Counted from the stretch's first letter, positions 25,173-35,266 are shown. The stretch: 64,000 nucleotides of DNA from Pseudomonas sp. PIC25 (GCF_002286785.1 NZ_MUJY01000082.1:1-64000); one strand, 5' to 3'. A program made the numbers and translations. Notes: a model not told the origin generated them from the letters alone.

Positions 25173-26307
25173 CTTCGACCGTACCCTGTCCAGCGAAGAT
25201 GTGATGCGCCGCCGCGCCAGCCTGCTGCAGCGCATGCACATCGACGGTCAATTGCTGCTGCTGTTGCTGCTCCTGGCCGCCGGCGGCCTGTTCGTCCTGT
25301 ATTCGGCCAGCGGCAAGAGTTGGGACATGCTGATCAAGCAGGCAGTCTCCTTCGGCTTGGGGCTGACCGCCATGATCGTCATCGCCCAGCTCGAGCCGCG
25401 CTTCATGGCACGCTGGGTGCCGCTGGCCTACCTGGTTGGCGTCGGCCTGCTGGTGGTGGTGGACGTGATGGGACATGACGCCAAGGGGGCGACGCGCTGG
25501 ATCAACATTCCCGGGGTGATCCGCTTCCAGCCCTCGGAGTTCATGAAGATCATCATGCCGGCGACCATCGCCTGGTACCTGGCCAAGCGCAACCTGCCGC
25601 CCCGGCTCAAACACATCGCCATCAGCCTGGCGCTGATTGGCGTGCCGTTCGTGTTGATCCTCAAGCAGCCGGACCTGGGAACCTCGTTGCTGATCCTGGC
25701 TTCCGGTGCCTTCGTGCTGTTCATCGCCGGTCTGCGCTGGCGCTGGATTCTCGGGGCGGCGGCGGCGGTGGTGCCGATCGCCGTCGGCATGTGGTTCTTC
25801 GTCCTCAAGCAGTACCAGAAGCAGCGGGTGCTGACCTTCCTCGACCCGGAGAGCGATCCCCTGGGTACCGGCTGGAACATCATCCAGTCGAAGGCGGCGA
25901 TCGGTTCCGGCGGGGTGTTCGGCAAGGGCTGGCTGCTCGGCACCCAATCGCACCTGGATTTTTTGCCCGAAAGCCATACGGACTTTATCATTGCGGTCCT
26001 TGGCGAAGAGTTCGGCCTGGTCGGCGTCTGCCTGCTGCTGTTGATCTATCTGCTGCTGATCGGTCGCGGTCTGGTGATCACGGTCCAGGCGCAGACGTTG
26101 TTCGGCAAGCTGCTGGCCGGCAGCCTGACCATGACCTTTTTCGTTTATGTCTTCGTGAATATCGGTATGGTCAGCGGCTTGCTGCCCGTGGTGGGGGTGC
26201 CGCTGCCCTTCATCAGTTACGGCGGAACTTCGCTGGTGACGCTACTGTCAGGGTTCGGGGTTTTGATGTCGATCCACACCCATCGCAAGTGGATCGCGCA
26301 GGTATGA
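25162..26307 (+). CDS. mrdB: Rod-shape peptidoglycan polymerase RodA
   Basis: RodA is the SEDS-family glycosyltransferase that polymerises lipid II together with PBP2. This 381-residue protein has about ten membrane spans. Family signatures include FQPSEFMKI, KQPDLGTSLLI, FLPESHTDFIIAVLGEEFG and the C-terminal LPFISYGGTSLV. The start overlaps mrdA, which indicates coupling of the two partners. An in-frame downstream start near 25201 would also preserve all membrane segments. Confidence 0.95.
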   Translation: MNGNFDRTLSSEDVMRRRASLLQRMHIDGQLLLLLLLLAAGGLFVLYSASGKSWDMLIKQAVSFGLGLTAMIVIAQLEPRFMARWVPLAYLVGVGLLVVVDVMGHDAKGATRWINIPGVIRFQPSEFMKIIMPATIAWYLAKRNLPPRLKHIAISLALIGVPFVLILKQPDLGTSLLILASGAFVLFIAGLRWRWILGAAAAVVPIAVGMWFFVLKQYQKQRVLTFLDPESDPLGTGWNIIQSKAAIGSGGVFGKGWLLGTQSHLDFLPESHTDFIIAVLGEEFGLVGVCLLLLIYLLLIGRGLVITVQAQTLFGKLLAGSLTMTFFVYVFVNIGMVSGLLPVVGVPLPFISYGGTSLVTLLSGFGVLMSIHTHRKWIAQV

Positions 26308-26325
26308 CGAGAAGTGAAGGAATCC

Positions 26326-27336
26326 ATGCAAGAGCTGCGTAGCTGGGCTGCAGGCAAGGCGATTCGAATCGGTCTGGCTGGCGTTCTGGGGTTTTCCGCT
26401 TTCGCGCAGGCGGGGGATTACGAAGGTTCGCCCCAGGTGGCCGAGTTCGTCGCCGAGATGACGCGTGACTACGGTTTCGCCGGTGAGCAACTGGTCAGCC
26501 TGTTCCACGACGTGGAGCGCAAGCAGACGATTCTCGACGCGATTTCCCGGCCGGCGGAGAAGGTTAAGCCGTGGAAGGAATACCGGCCGATCTTCATCAC
26601 CGAATCGCGCATCGCCCGCGGGGTGGATTTCTGGCGCGAGCATGAGGCCGCGCTGGCCCGCGCCGAGCAGGAATATGGGGTGCCGGCCCAGGTGATCGTC
26701 GCGATCATCGGCGTGGAAACCTTCTACGGCCGCAACACCGGCAGCTACCGGGTGATCGACGCGCTGTCCACCCTTGGCTTCGATTATCCGCCGCGGGCGC
26801 CGTTCTTCCGCCAGCAGCTCAAGGAATTCCTCCTGCTGGCCCGCGAGGAGCAGGTCGATCCGCTGACTTTGAAAGGCTCCTATGCGGGCGCGATGGGCCT
26901 GCCGCAGTTCATGCCGAGCAGCTTCCGCGCCTACGCGGTGGACTTCGACAATGACGGGCACATCGATATCTGGAGCAATCCGGTGGATGCCATTGGCAGT
27001 GTCGCCAGCTACTTCCAGCGTCACGGCTGGGTGGCCGGCGAACCGGTAGTCAGCGAGGCCCAAGTGCGCGGCGACCAGGTCGAGCAGGGCTTGACCGAAG
27101 GTCTGGAACCGGTGAAAAACGTCGGCGAATTGCGTAGCCTGGGCTGGGCGAGCCGGGACGCCCTGCGCGACGACCTGGCCGTCACCGCCTTCCGCCTGGA
27201 CGGCGAAGCCGGCCCGGAGTACTGGATGGGGTTGCCGAATTTCTACGTGATCACACGCTATAACCGCAGCGTGATGTACGCCATGGCCGTGCATCAGCTG
27301 TCCGATCTGCTGGTTCAGGCACGAGGCCGGAAGTGA
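26326..27336 (+). CDS. Lytic murein transglycosylase MltB family (SltB1)
   Basis: The enzyme cleaves the glycan backbone to give 1,6-anhydromuropeptides. The 336-residue protein has an N-terminal export signal ending near AQA. The catalytic Glu131 lies in IIGVETFYGRNTG, and PLTLKGSYAGAMGLPQFMPSS is the family block around the active-site floor, cited here only in part. There is no lipobox, so it should be soluble periplasmic, like SltB1 of P. aeruginosa. I chose the ATG at 26326 for its AAGGA site; a GTG at 26314 is possible. It ends one base into the rlpA start. Confidence 0.9.
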   Translation: MQELRSWAAGKAIRIGLAGVLGFSAFAQAGDYEGSPQVAEFVAEMTRDYGFAGEQLVSLFHDVERKQTILDAISRPAEKVKPWKEYRPIFITESRIARGVDFWREHEAALARAEQEYGVPAQVIVAIIGVETFYGRNTGSYRVIDALSTLGFDYPPRAPFFRQQLKEFLLLAREEQVDPLTLKGSYAGAMGLPQFMPSSFRAYAVDFDNDGHIDIWSNPVDAIGSVASYFQRHGWVAGEPVVSEAQVRGDQVEQGLTEGLEPVKNVGELRSLGWASRDALRDDLAVTAFRLDGEAGPEYWMGLPNFYVITRYNRSVMYAMAVHQLSDLLVQARGRK

Positions 27337-28361
27337 TGGTACAGATGCCGATCAAATGGGTCGCCCTGGGTACGCTGGGCCTGATGTTGGCGAGCTGTTC
27401 CAGCAGCCGCGCGCCGCAGCCGGTGCAGCCGGGCGTGACGCCGATTTCCGGCCCCGGCGCCTACAGCCGTCCGCATCGGGACGGCGCGCCCTGGTGGGAC
27501 GTGGACGTCTCGCGCATCCCCGATGCGGTGCCCATGCCGCATTACGGCAGCTACAAGGCCAACCCCTATACGGTGCTCGGCCAGACCTACTACCCCATGA
27601 GCGATGCGCGGCGTTACCAGGCCGTCGGCACCGCCTCCTGGTATGGCACCAAGTTCCACGGCCAAGCCACCGCCAACGGCGAAACCTACGATCTCTACGG
27701 CATGACCGCTGCGCACAAGACGCTGCCGCTGCCGAGCTACGTGCGGGTGACCAACCTGGAGAATGGCCGCAGCGTCATCCTGCGGGTCAACGACCGTGGC
27801 CCGTTCTATTCCGACCGCATCATCGACCTGTCCTTCGCCGCGGCGAAGAAGCTCGGTTACGCCGAAGTCGGCACTGCGAGGGTCAAGGTGGAAGGCATCG
27901 ATCCCACCGAGTGGTGGGCCAAGCAGGGCCGTCCGGTGCCGATGGTCCTGGCGCAGCCGGGGGCCAGGGTTCAGTCGGTCAGCCAGAATGCGCCGATCAC
28001 CGTGGCCAGCGCGCCGCAATCGGTGGCCCAGCCGATCGAGCAATACACGCCTCCACCACAGCAACACGCCGCGGCAGTACTGCCGGTGCAGGTCGACGCA
28101 AAAAAAAAAGGTTCGCCCGGAGCGTCTGGCCTGTATCTCCAGGTTGGGGCCTTCGCCAATCCCGACGCTGCGGAGCTTCTCAAGGACAAGCTGAGCCAGG
28201 CGGTCAATGCGCCGGTGTTCATCAGCTCAGTCGTGCGCAACCAGCAGATCCTGCACCGGGTGCGCCTGGGGCCGATCGAGACGCAGGGTGAGGCCCAGCA
28301 AGTCCAGGACAGCGTGAGGCTGGCCAACCTCGGCCAGCCGACCTTCGTGAAGCCGGAGTGA
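27336..28361 (+). CDS. rlpA: Septal lytic transglycosylase lipoprotein RlpA
   Basis: RlpA acts on peptidoglycan strands without stem peptides, mainly at the septum, and helps daughter cell separation. The 341-residue protein has a lipobox LMLASC with lipidated Cys21. The double-psi beta-barrel (about residues 95-190) contains GTASWYGTKFHG and RVNDRGPFYSDRIIDLS, with the catalytic Asp. A Pro/Gln-rich linker leads to a C-terminal SPOR domain (from about 265; LYLQVGAFAN) that binds denuded glycans. A run of ten adenines encodes Lys256-258 just before SPOR. The ATG at 27336 shares a base with the preceding stop codon. Confidence 0.93.
   Translation: MVQMPIKWVALGTLGLMLASCSSSRAPQPVQPGVTPISGPGAYSRPHRDGAPWWDVDVSRIPDAVPMPHYGSYKANPYTVLGQTYYPMSDARRYQAVGTASWYGTKFHGQATANGETYDLYGMTAAHKTLPLPSYVRVTNLENGRSVILRVNDRGPFYSDRIIDLSFAAAKKLGYAEVGTARVKVEGIDPTEWWAKQGRPVPMVLAQPGARVQSVSQNAPITVASAPQSVAQPIEQYTPPPQQHAAAVLPVQVDAKKKGSPGASGLYLQVGAFANPDAAELLKDKLSQAVNAPVFISSVVRNQQILHRVRLGPIETQGEAQQVQDSVRLANLGQPTFVKPE
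28100..28109 (+). repeat. A10 homopolymer inside rlpA
   Basis: Ten consecutive A bases, the last base of a GCA codon plus three AAA lysine codons, lie between the barrel and SPOR domains. Gain or loss of one A, or polymerase or ribosome slippage, would remove the SPOR domain: the alternative frames end at 28194 and 28291. Confidence 0.9.
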
Positions 28362-28428
28362 GAACCCGGCCCGCCGAATTGCCCCGCGGGGCATGTTTGA
28401 CCATCAGCCTAAAACCTCAGAGAGACGG

Positions 28429-29589
28429 ATGAACATCACCAGCTTTGCCCAACGCATCACCTTATCGCTTCTGCTGCTCACCGGCGCCTCCGCCTGGGCC
28501 GCCGAACCGGTGATACCGGCGCCGCCGCAACTGGCCGCCAAGTCGTATGTGTTGATGGATGCCGCCAGCGGTAACGTGCTGATCGAGAACAATGCCGACG
28601 AGCGCCTGCCGCCGGCCAGCCTGACCAAGCTGATGACCGCCTACCTGGCAACCTTGGACATCAACCGGGGCCAGATCAAGGAAACCGACATGGTCCGCGT
28701 CAGCGAGAAGGCCTGGCGGATGGGCGGCTCGAAGATGTTCATCGAAGTGGGCAAGGAAGTGTCGGTCAGCGACCTGCTGCACGGCATCATCATCCAGTCC
28801 GGCAACGACGCCAGCGTCGCCCTGGCCGAGCACATCGCCGGCAGCGAAGACGCCTTCGCCGACATGATGAACGCCACCGCCGAGCGCCTCGGCATGCGCA
28901 ACAGCCACTTCATGAATGCCACCGGCTGGCCGGACCCGGATCACTATTCCTCGGCCCACGACATGGCGTTGCTGGCCCGCGCGATCATTTACGAGGACCC
29001 GCAGCACTACGCCATCTACGCGCAGAAGGAATTCTTCTGGAACGGTATCAAGCAGCCCAATCGCAACTTGCTGCTGTGGCGCGACAAGACCGTGGACGGC
29101 CTGAAGACCGGCCACACCGAGGAAGCCGGCTACTGCCTGGTGTCCTCCGCCGTGCGCGACGGCATGCGCCTGATTGCCGTGGTCTTCGGTACCGCCAGCG
29201 AGCAGGCCCGTGCCGCCGAGACCCAGAAGCTGCTGACCTACGGTTTCCGTTTCTTCGAAACCCAGACCTTCTACCAGAAGGGCGCCGAACTGGCCCAGGC
29301 CCAGGTCTGGAAGGGCAGCGCGCGCCAGGTCAAGGCTGGTCTGAACCAGGACCTGACCCTGACTCTGCCCAAGGGACAACTGAAGAAGCTGGCTGCCAGC
29401 ATGACCCTCGAACCGCAACTGATCGCGCCGATCCAGAAGGGCGACGTGATCGGCAAGGTGGAGGTCAAGCTGGGCGACGAGGTGGTGCACAGCGCCGACC
29501 TAGTTGCGCTGGAAGGCGTGGAGGAAGGTGGTTTTTTCCGCCGCCTGTGGGATAGCATCCGCCTGTTCTTCTACGGATTGTTCAACTGA
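28429..29589 (+). CDS. dacC: D-alanyl-D-alanine carboxypeptidase (PBP5-type)
   Basis: The enzyme trims the terminal D-Ala from peptidoglycan stem peptides. The 386-residue precursor has a signal peptide ending at AWA, then a class-A carboxypeptidase domain with SxxK at Ser64-Lys67 (PASLTKLM), SxN at Ser124-Asn126 (IQSGND) and KTG at 226-228. A C-terminal beta domain ends in an amphipathic helix ([15 protein letters not shown]) that anchors the protein to the inner membrane. I chose ATG 28429, which opens the signal peptide; an in-frame start at 28393 has no support. A self-complementary TGCCCCGCGGGGCA at 28380-28393 separates it from rlpA. Confidence 0.94.
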   Translation: MNITSFAQRITLSLLLLTGASAWAAEPVIPAPPQLAAKSYVLMDAASGNVLIENNADERLPPASLTKLMTAYLATLDINRGQIKETDMVRVSEKAWRMGGSKMFIEVGKEVSVSDLLHGIIIQSGNDASVALAEHIAGSEDAFADMMNATAERLGMRNSHFMNATGWPDPDHYSSAHDMALLARAIIYEDPQHYAIYAQKEFFWNGIKQPNRNLLLWRDKTVDGLKTGHTEEAGYCLVSSAVRDGMRLIAVVFGTASEQARAAETQKLLTYGFRFFETQTFYQKGAELAQAQVWKGSARQVKAGLNQDLTLTLPKGQLKKLAASMTLEPQLIAPIQKGDVIGKVEVKLGDEVVHSADLVALEGVEEGGFFRRLWDSIRLFFYGLFN

Positions 29590-29596
29590 TTTGCCC

Positions 29597-29620
29597 GGGT
29601 GCTCCCTGTCGGGGGCACCC
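29597..29620 (+). terminator. Weak stem-loop between dacC and ybeD
   Basis: GGGTGCTCC pairs with GGGGCACCC, including one G-T wobble, seven bases after the dacC stop. No T-run follows, so it is more likely an attenuating or mRNA-stabilising hairpin than a full terminator. Confidence 0.4.
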
Positions 29621-29650
29621 CTTTGGACGGGCCAGAGGCCCGCTGACGCC

Positions 29651-29929
29651 ATGACCGATACCGACGTACAAGCCCCGAAAATCGATTTCCCCTGCGAGCG
29701 CTATCCGATCAAGGTGATCGGCGACGCCGGCGAAGGCTTCGCTGACCTGGTGATCGAAGTCATCCAGCGCCACGCCCCCGATCTCGACGCATCGAGCCTG
29801 GTGGTGCGCGACAGCCGCAACGGGCGTTTCCTCTCCGTGCAGGTGCTGATCACCGCTACCGGCCTGGAGCAGTTGCAGGCGATCCATGTCGACCTCCGCG
29901 CCACCGGCCGCGTGCACATGGTGTTGTAA
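29651..29929 (+). CDS. ybeD: YbeD/DUF493 family protein
   Basis: This 92-residue protein has the DUF493 alpha/beta fold: [15 protein letters not shown] at the start and [14 protein letters not shown] in the middle are the family pattern. Its fold resembles the regulatory ACT-like domain, and its biochemical role is not established. It lies between dacC and lipB as in E. coli, and lipB starts on the base after its stop, suggesting coupled translation with lipoate synthesis. Confidence 0.9.
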   Translation: MTDTDVQAPKIDFPCERYPIKVIGDAGEGFADLVIEVIQRHAPDLDASSLVVRDSRNGRFLSVQVLITATGLEQLQAIHVDLRATGRVHMVL

Positions 29930-30553
29930 GTGGCGGCAGCTGAACTCGTCGTACGCCACCTTGGGGTGGTGGACTATCTACCGACCCTGGAAGCGATGCG
30001 TCGGCTGACGGCCGAGCGCAACGAACTGACGCCTGACGAAATCTGGCTGCTGCAGCATCCCCAGGTGTTCACCCAGGGGCAGGCCGGCAAGTCCGAGCAT
30101 CTGTTGGCGCCGGGCGACATTCCAGTGATTCAGGTCGATCGCGGCGGGCAGGTTACCTACCACGGTCCTGGCCAGTTGGTCGCCTATCTGATGCTGGATC
30201 TGCGCCGCCTGAATCTTGGTGTGCGCGAGCTGGTGACGGCGATGGAAGAAAGTCTGGTGGATGTGCTGGCCAGCTATTCCATTGAGGCGGCGCCAAAGGC
30301 CGATGCGCCTGGCGTGTATGTCAACGGCGACAAGATCGCTTCGCTGGGGCTGCGAGTCAGCCGGGGTTGCTCGTTCCACGGGTTGGCGCTCAATGTGGAT
30401 ATGGACATGACGCCCTTCCTGCGCATCAACCCCTGTGGCTATGCCGGGCTGAAAATGGTGCAACTGAGGGATCTGCTCGACGCACCGCCAGCGGTCGAGG
30501 AGGTGGCGCAGCGTCTTGAGCACGTGCTTCGCCAGCGGCTGGGGTACATCTGA
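29930..30553 (+). CDS. lipB: Octanoyltransferase LipB
   Basis: LipB moves octanoyl groups from acyl carrier protein to lipoyl domains, the first step of lipoate biosynthesis. The 207-residue protein has [27 protein letters not shown], the catalytic Lys in GDKIASLGL and the catalytic Cys in INPCGYAGL. The start is GTG directly abutting the ybeD stop. The partner lipA lies convergently 77 bases beyond its end. Confidence 0.95.
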   Translation: MAAAELVVRHLGVVDYLPTLEAMRRLTAERNELTPDEIWLLQHPQVFTQGQAGKSEHLLAPGDIPVIQVDRGGQVTYHGPGQLVAYLMLDLRRLNLGVRELVTAMEESLVDVLASYSIEAAPKADAPGVYVNGDKIASLGLRVSRGCSFHGLALNVDMDMTPFLRINPCGYAGLKMVQLRDLLDAPPAVEEVAQRLEHVLRQRLGYI

Positions 30554-30566
30554 GATACGCTGCATT

Positions 30567-30605
30567 AATCCAGGCTACATCACCGGGGTGACCATAGCCT
30601 GGATT
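30567..30605. terminator. Nested hairpin between convergent lipB and lipA
   Basis: AATCCAGGCTA (30567-30577) pairs perfectly with TAGCCTGGATT (30595-30605). Inside it TCACC and GGTGA form a second short stem around a GG loop. It lies between two convergent stops and is symmetrical, so it may stop transcripts from both sides. No long T-run is present. Confidence 0.6.
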
Positions 30606-30630
30606 AGCCGAAAGCGTGATTCGGGGAGCG

Positions 30631-31683
30631 TCAGTTCAGGTTCAGCGCCGGGATGAGACTGGTATCGACTTCCTGGCCGGGCACCGGAGCAGGTGCCACC
30701 AGGCCCAGGTTGTTCTTCTCGAATACCCGGTCGGCGCGGTAGCTGGAGCGCACCAGCGGACCTGCGGCGACCTCCATGAAGCCCTTCTGCAGGCCGATGT
30801 CGCGGAAGCGGTTGAACTCCTCGGGACTGACCCAGCGCTTGACCGGCAGGTGGTTGCGCGTCGGCTGCAGGTACTGACCGAGGGTGAGGATGTCCACGCC
30901 GATGGCACGCAGGTCATCCATGGTCGCGATGACTTCTTCGTCGGTTTCGCCCAGGCCCAGCATCAGGCTGGTCTTGGTCAGCACGTCCGGGCGGTGGCGC
31001 TTGGCATGCGCCAGTACCTTCAGGGTCTTCTCGTAGCCGGCGCGCGGGTCGCGCACCTCATGGGTCAGGCGCTCGACCGTCTCGACGTTCTGCGCGAACA
31101 CTTCCAGGCCGGAATCCACCACCCGTTCGATGGCGGACAGGTTGCCGTTGAAGTCCGGAGTCAGGGCCTCCACCACCACCTGCGGGGTACGTTCCTTGAT
31201 GGCGCGCACACAGGCGGCGTAATGGCCGGCGCCGCCATCTTCCAGATCGTCTCGATCCACCGAGGTCAGCACGATATAGCGCAGCGCCATCAGCTCGACC
31301 GACTCGGCGGTGTTCTGCGGTTCTTCCTTGTCCAGCCAGCCATTCGGGTTGCCGGTGTCCACCGCGCAGAAGCGGCAGGCACGGGTGCATACCGAGCCCA
31401 TCAGCATGATCGTAGCGGTACCGTTGGACCAGCATTCGCCCATGTTCGGGCAATGCGACTCCTGGCATACGGTGCTCAGGCGGTGCTCGCCGACGTTACG
31501 CTTGACCGCTTCGAAGCGGCTGCCGCCGGGTGCCTTGACCCGCAGCCACTTGGGCTTGGGCTCGAATACCTGGGGTTCGGCAGAGGAGCGGCGCTTCTGG
31601 CCATCCTTGATCGCGACGATGCCCTGAGCGGTGCGGAACTTTTCGCCGCTGGCAACGGGTTTGGACGAGGTTGTATCGGACAT
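30631..31683 (-). CDS. lipA: Lipoyl synthase LipA
   Basis: LipA is a radical SAM enzyme that inserts two sulfurs into octanoyl groups made by LipB. The 350-residue protein has both iron-sulfur sites: the auxiliary cluster [12 protein letters not shown] and the radical [11 protein letters not shown]. The C-terminal RSSY serine that ligates the auxiliary cluster is also present. An N-terminal extension before about residue 45 is low in conserved features, as usual in Pseudomonas. It faces lipB across a hairpin rather than being in the same operon. Confidence 0.96.
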   Translation of the reverse strand: MSDTTSSKPVASGEKFRTAQGIVAIKDGQKRRSSAEPQVFEPKPKWLRVKAPGGSRFEAVKRNVGEHRLSTVCQESHCPNMGECWSNGTATIMLMGSVCTRACRFCAVDTGNPNGWLDKEEPQNTAESVELMALRYIVLTSVDRDDLEDGGAGHYAACVRAIKERTPQVVVEALTPDFNGNLSAIERVVDSGLEVFAQNVETVERLTHEVRDPRAGYEKTLKVLAHAKRHRPDVLTKTSLMLGLGETDEEVIATMDDLRAIGVDILTLGQYLQPTRNHLPVKRWVSPEEFNRFRDIGLQKGFMEVAAGPLVRSSYRADRVFEKNNLGLVAPAPVPGQEVDTSLIPALNLN

Positions 31684-31826
31684 CGGGAATCTGGACTCCG
31701 TGTAGAGGCTCCATAGGCTGGTGGCTTGTGGCCGCCGCGCAGTCTATCACAGAAGGCGTTCGCACAAGCTGGCGGCCATCCGCTGGCCGGTGTGTAGTGG
31801 AGCGCCTGGCTTCGATCCTCCCCGCT

Positions 31827-32510
31827 TCAGAATTCCAACTTGTATCCCACCCCATAGATCGAATGGATGAGGCTCTGCTCCGGGTCGATCTGTTCCAGCT
31901 TGCGCCGCAGGTTCTTGACGTGGCTGTCCACCGTGCGGTCGGTGACCACCCGGTGGTCGTCGTAGAGGCGGTCCAGTAACTGGTCGCGGGAAAACACCCG
32001 CCCAGGGGAAGCTGCCAGGCAACTCAGCAGGCGGAACTCCACGGGCGTCAGGTCCAGCTCGATACCCTTGAAGCTCGCCTTGTAGGTGCTTTCGTCCAGG
32101 CTCAGGCCTTGTTCCGTCCGGGCGGCCAGTGGGCGCCGGCGCAGGATCGCACGGGCGCGTGCCACCACTTCGCGGGGGCTGAACGGCTTGCAGATGTAGT
32201 CGTCGGCACCGAGATCGAGGCCAAGCAAGCGGTCGATCTCCTCGACCCGGGCGGTGACCATGATGATCGGCACGTCGCTGAAAGTGCGCAGTTCCCGGCA
32301 CACCTCCAGGCCATCGCAGCCCGGCAGCATCAGGTCGAGGAGAATCAGGTCCGGCTCCTGTGCGCGGACCGTGGGCACGACCTCCAGGCCATTGTCCAAA
32401 CAGGCGACGTCATGGCCCGCCGCCTGCAGGTAGTCGCGCAGCAGAGCGGCCAGCTTGGGTTCGTCCTCCACCACCAGGATGCGGGTGGACGCCGGGGCAT
32501 CGTTGAGCAT
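31827..32510 (-). CDS. baeR: BaeR-type response regulator
   Basis: This is a 227-residue OmpR/PhoB-class regulator. The receiver domain has the acidic pocket VVEDEPK, phospho-acceptor Asp59 in [10 protein letters not shown] and Lys in [12 protein letters not shown]. The C-terminal winged helix has [33 protein letters not shown] and YGVGYKLEF. The segments [20 protein letters not shown] and [10 protein letters not shown] follow E. coli BaeR closely, and more so than generic OmpR-class proteins. The kinase gene is immediately upstream on the strand, with a 1-base gap. It probably activates the divergent RND operon through the box at 33989-34013, by analogy with E. coli BaeR and with AdeRS-adeABC. 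Confidence 0.88.
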   Translation of the reverse strand: MLNDAPASTRILVVEDEPKLAALLRDYLQAAGHDVACLDNGLEVVPTVRAQEPDLILLDLMLPGCDGLEVCRELRTFSDVPIIMVTARVEEIDRLLGLDLGADDYICKPFSPREVVARARAILRRRPLAARTEQGLSLDESTYKASFKGIELDLTPVEFRLLSCLAASPGRVFSRDQLLDRLYDDHRVVTDRTVDSHVKNLRRKLEQIDPEQSLIHSIYGVGYKLEF

Positions 32511-32511
32511 G

Positions 32512-33906
32512 TCACAACCCCCCCTTCGGCAGACGGACGTTCAGCCAAAGCCCGCCGAGGGGAGAGGGGCGCGCTTCGATAGTGCCGCCATGGGCCTCGA
32601 CGATGCTGTGACAGATCGCCAGGCCGAGCCCGGACCCGCCACTGGCACGGCTGCGCGATCCCTCGCCGCGGTAGAAGCGTTCGAACAGCCGCGGCAGGTG
32701 TCGTTCGTCCACGCCGGGCGCCGAATCGAGGAAATCGATGCTCACCGCATCGTCCTCGACCTGGACGGCGACTCGCAGGCAGCCACCAGCATGGGTGTAG
32801 CGCACGGTGTTCTCCAGCAGATTGCTGAACAACTGCTGCAAGCGCCCGGCATCGGCGAGCACCGGCACGGGCTGCGCGGGGAGTTGCAGCTCCAGGGCCA
32901 GGCCATGTTCGGCGCAACGATCGCGGTAGATGCCGAGGGCGATGCGCAGTTGCTCGGCGATGTCCAGCTCGCTCTTGCGGTAGGTCAGCGCACCGACGTC
33001 CGCCAGCGACAATTCGTAGAGATCGTCTACCAGCTTGCTCAACATGCCGACCTCCGTCTGTAGCGAGCGAAGCGATTCGCCGTCGAGTTTGCGCACGCCA
33101 TCCTCGATGGCCTCGAGCTCGCCGCGCAGGATCGCCAGCGGTGTGCGCAGCTCGTGGGAGACATCGGCCAAGAAAGCCCGGCGCATCTGCTCGTTGCGCT
33201 CTAGGGTATGGGCGAGCTGGTTGAAGTCGCGGGCCAGTTGGCCGACTTCATCCTGGGACTCGACACTCACCCGCTCGGTGTATTCGCCCGCGGCCAGACG
33301 ATGGGTGGCGGCAGCCACCTGCTTGACCGGCGCCAGCAGCCGTCGCGCCACCCACCAGGCGATCAGCGCCGCCAGCAGCAGGGCGATCAGCCCGACGACC
33401 AGGCTGGCCCGCAACTGGTTGCGCAGGAAGCGCTGGCCGCCGACCTCGATGACGCTTTGGAAGGGCGTCATAGCCAGCCAGCCGACGGTCCGCCCGTCGA
33501 CCACGATCGGCCGGCGCACCGCGTCCCGCCCCACTTCGATGAAGGTCATGACCGGCTCGCCGCGCTCGTCCAGCAGGGAGATGCGCAGCATGGCCCCGGT
33601 CAGGTCGGAAACCGGCGCGAGCCGGGGCGTGGACGGGGCGCCGGGGCGGAATGGGTCGTTTTCCGGCCGGGTCATCTCGAACCAGACACGGGGCTGGTTG
33701 CGAACGAATTCCCAGTTGCCGTGCTGCCGGTAGCCTTCGATGATCTGTGTCTGCATGGCGTCCATGCGCTGCACTGCCAGTTCGTTGACATAGCCGAGGA
33801 AGCCGCGGACGAAGCTCCAGCCGTCGGCCGCGCCCATGGCCAGGGTGATACACAGGGCGGTGGAGAGCACGGCGAGAAACAGTTTGGTGGAAATACTGAT
33901 TTTCAT
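32512..33906 (-). CDS. baeS: BaeS-type sensor histidine kinase
   Basis: This is a 464-residue inner-membrane kinase, close to the length of E. coli BaeS. Two membrane segments (about 8-27 and 166-186) flank a periplasmic sensor region. A HAMP domain follows at about 187-240, then the phospho-acceptor His251 in [14 protein letters not shown]. The ATPase domain has the N box [11 protein letters not shown], and [18 protein letters not shown]. The ATG at 33906 opens the first membrane helix; the frame extends upstream to 34215 into the divergent operon and is not used. It should sense envelope stress or toxic compounds; the signal is not visible. Confidence 0.87.
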   Translation of the reverse strand: MKISISTKLFLAVLSTALCITLAMGAADGWSFVRGFLGYVNELAVQRMDAMQTQIIEGYRQHGNWEFVRNQPRVWFEMTRPENDPFRPGAPSTPRLAPVSDLTGAMLRISLLDERGEPVMTFIEVGRDAVRRPIVVDGRTVGWLAMTPFQSVIEVGGQRFLRNQLRASLVVGLIALLLAALIAWWVARRLLAPVKQVAAATHRLAAGEYTERVSVESQDEVGQLARDFNQLAHTLERNEQMRRAFLADVSHELRTPLAILRGELEAIEDGVRKLDGESLRSLQTEVGMLSKLVDDLYELSLADVGALTYRKSELDIAEQLRIALGIYRDRCAEHGLALELQLPAQPVPVLADAGRLQQLFSNLLENTVRYTHAGGCLRVAVQVEDDAVSIDFLDSAPGVDERHLPRLFERFYRGEGSRSRASGGSGLGLAICHSIVEAHGGTIEARPSPLGGLWLNVRLPKGGL

Positions 33907-33988
33907 GGATTCGGGAGCGCGTCGAGGAGCCGTCATTAAGGCCGTCATCGGTGCCGGTTTCAAGGCAGGACGGGGCCCGGAGGGGTAA

Positions 33989-34013
33989 TCTCCAATTTTT
34001 CTCCACATTTGCC
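33989..34013 (+). promoter_or_regulatory. BaeR box with tandem half-sites upstream of the RND operon
   Basis: TTTTTCTCCACATTTGCC at 33996-34013 matches the E. coli BaeR consensus I recall (TTTTTCTCCATDATTGGC) at 15 of 18 positions. TCTCCA also occurs at 33989-33994 and again at 34000-34005, an 11-base repeat that suits tandem binding by an OmpR-class dimer. It lies in the 168-base divergent gap, 61 bases before the pump start. Confidence 0.7.
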
Positions 34014-34074
34014 GCTCAGCATCGGTGGCCATCAGAGACGAGAACGCACCGGCGCCTGCCGGTTGGAGAAGCCG

Positions 34075-35256
34075 ATGCCCACAGTACTCAACAGATTCCT
34101 GGTCAACCTGGCCCCGCTCATCGCCCTCTCGGCGGTGCTGGCCGGATGCTCGCCGGCAGGTGAGATGCCGGTGCCCCCGCCAACCGAAGTAGGCGTGATC
34201 ACCGTGACCTCGCAATCGCAGACGCTTACCAGCGAGCTGCCGGGACGTACACGGGCCTGGATGGTGGCGGAGATCCGTCCGCAGGTTGGCGGTATTGTGA
34301 AGCAGCGGCTGTTCACCGAGGGCGCCGAGGTCAAGGCGGGGGATGCGCTGTACCAGCTCGATCCGGCGACCTACCAGGCGGCTTATGCCGAGGCCAGGGC
34401 CAATGCCGCCAAGGCCGAAGCAACCCTGGTGTCGGCGCGGCTGAAGGCGAAGCGCTATGCCGAGCTGGCGAAGATCGATGCGGTCAGCCAGCAGGACAAC
34501 GAGGACGCCCAGGCCAGCCTGAAGACCGCCGAGGCCGACGTAAAATCGGCCCAGGCCAGTGTGGACAGCGCCCGCATCAACCTCGCCTACACCCGCATCG
34601 ACGCGCCGATTTCCGGCCGCATCGAGACCTCCACGGTTACCCCAGGCGCGCTAGTGACCGCCAGCCAGGAAGCCGCCCTGACCACCGTGCAGCAGATCGA
34701 TCAGCTATACGTCGACGTCACCCAGTCCAGCGCCGAGGTGTTGCGCCTCAAGCGAGAACTGGCCGAGGGCAAGCTGAAGAGCGCCGGCAAGGACGAAGCG
34801 CGCATCACCCTGCTGCTGGAGGATGGCAGCCCATACGCCCACGAGGGCCGCTTGCAGTTCGCCGGTGCCACGGTGTCGGAAAGCACCGGCAGCGTCACGC
34901 TGCGCGCCGTGGTACCGAACCCCGATGGCTTGTTGCTGCCGGGCATGTACATTCGCGCGGTGCTGGAGGAAGCGGTGGACGACGAGGCCTTGCTGGTGCC
35001 GCAACGGGCGGTGACGCGCAGTGCCAGCGGTGCGGCCAGTGTCCTGCTGGTGATCGACGGCAAGGTCGAGCAGCGCCTGGTAACGCTCGGTCGTAGCGTC
35101 GGCAACGACTGGTGGGTGACCGGCGGCCTGGCCGCCGGCGACCAAGTGATCGTCGAGGGCGGGCAGAAGGCCAGGGTCGGTACTCCGGTCCGCAGCGTCG
35201 CCCTCGAACAGCCGGCCGGCGCCAGCGACGGCCTGGCCACCCGCAGCGCGAACTGA
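34075..35256 (+). CDS. RND efflux periplasmic adaptor (membrane fusion lipoprotein)
   Basis: This 393-residue adaptor links an inner-membrane RND pump to an outer-membrane channel. The lipobox LSAVLAGC gives a lipidated Cys25. A biotinyl-lipoyl-like half ([21 protein letters not shown]), a long coiled-coil hairpin rich in Ala/Lys/Glu (about residues 95-165), the second lipoyl half ([12 protein letters not shown]) and a beta-barrel with [11 protein letters not shown] are in the AcrA/MexA order. ATG 34075 has GGAGA seven bases upstream. It is the first gene of a three-gene operon and lies divergently from baeSR. Confidence 0.92.
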   Translation: MPTVLNRFLVNLAPLIALSAVLAGCSPAGEMPVPPPTEVGVITVTSQSQTLTSELPGRTRAWMVAEIRPQVGGIVKQRLFTEGAEVKAGDALYQLDPATYQAAYAEARANAAKAEATLVSARLKAKRYAELAKIDAVSQQDNEDAQASLKTAEADVKSAQASVDSARINLAYTRIDAPISGRIETSTVTPGALVTASQEAALTTVQQIDQLYVDVTQSSAEVLRLKRELAEGKLKSAGKDEARITLLLEDGSPYAHEGRLQFAGATVSESTGSVTLRAVVPNPDGLLLPGMYIRAVLEEAVDDEALLVPQRAVTRSASGAASVLLVIDGKVEQRLVTLGRSVGNDWWVTGGLAAGDQVIVEGGQKARVGTPVRSVALEQPAGASDGLATRSAN

Positions 35257-35266
35257 GGAACGGACG

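Noticed and set aside
23271-25241. 656-codon open frame on the minus strand
   Set aside because: Complement of mrdA, with no start signal and low-complexity translation.
28380-28393. Palindrome before dacC as a terminator
   Set aside because: TGCCCCGCGGGGCA has almost no loop and no T-run; kept only as a note under dacC.
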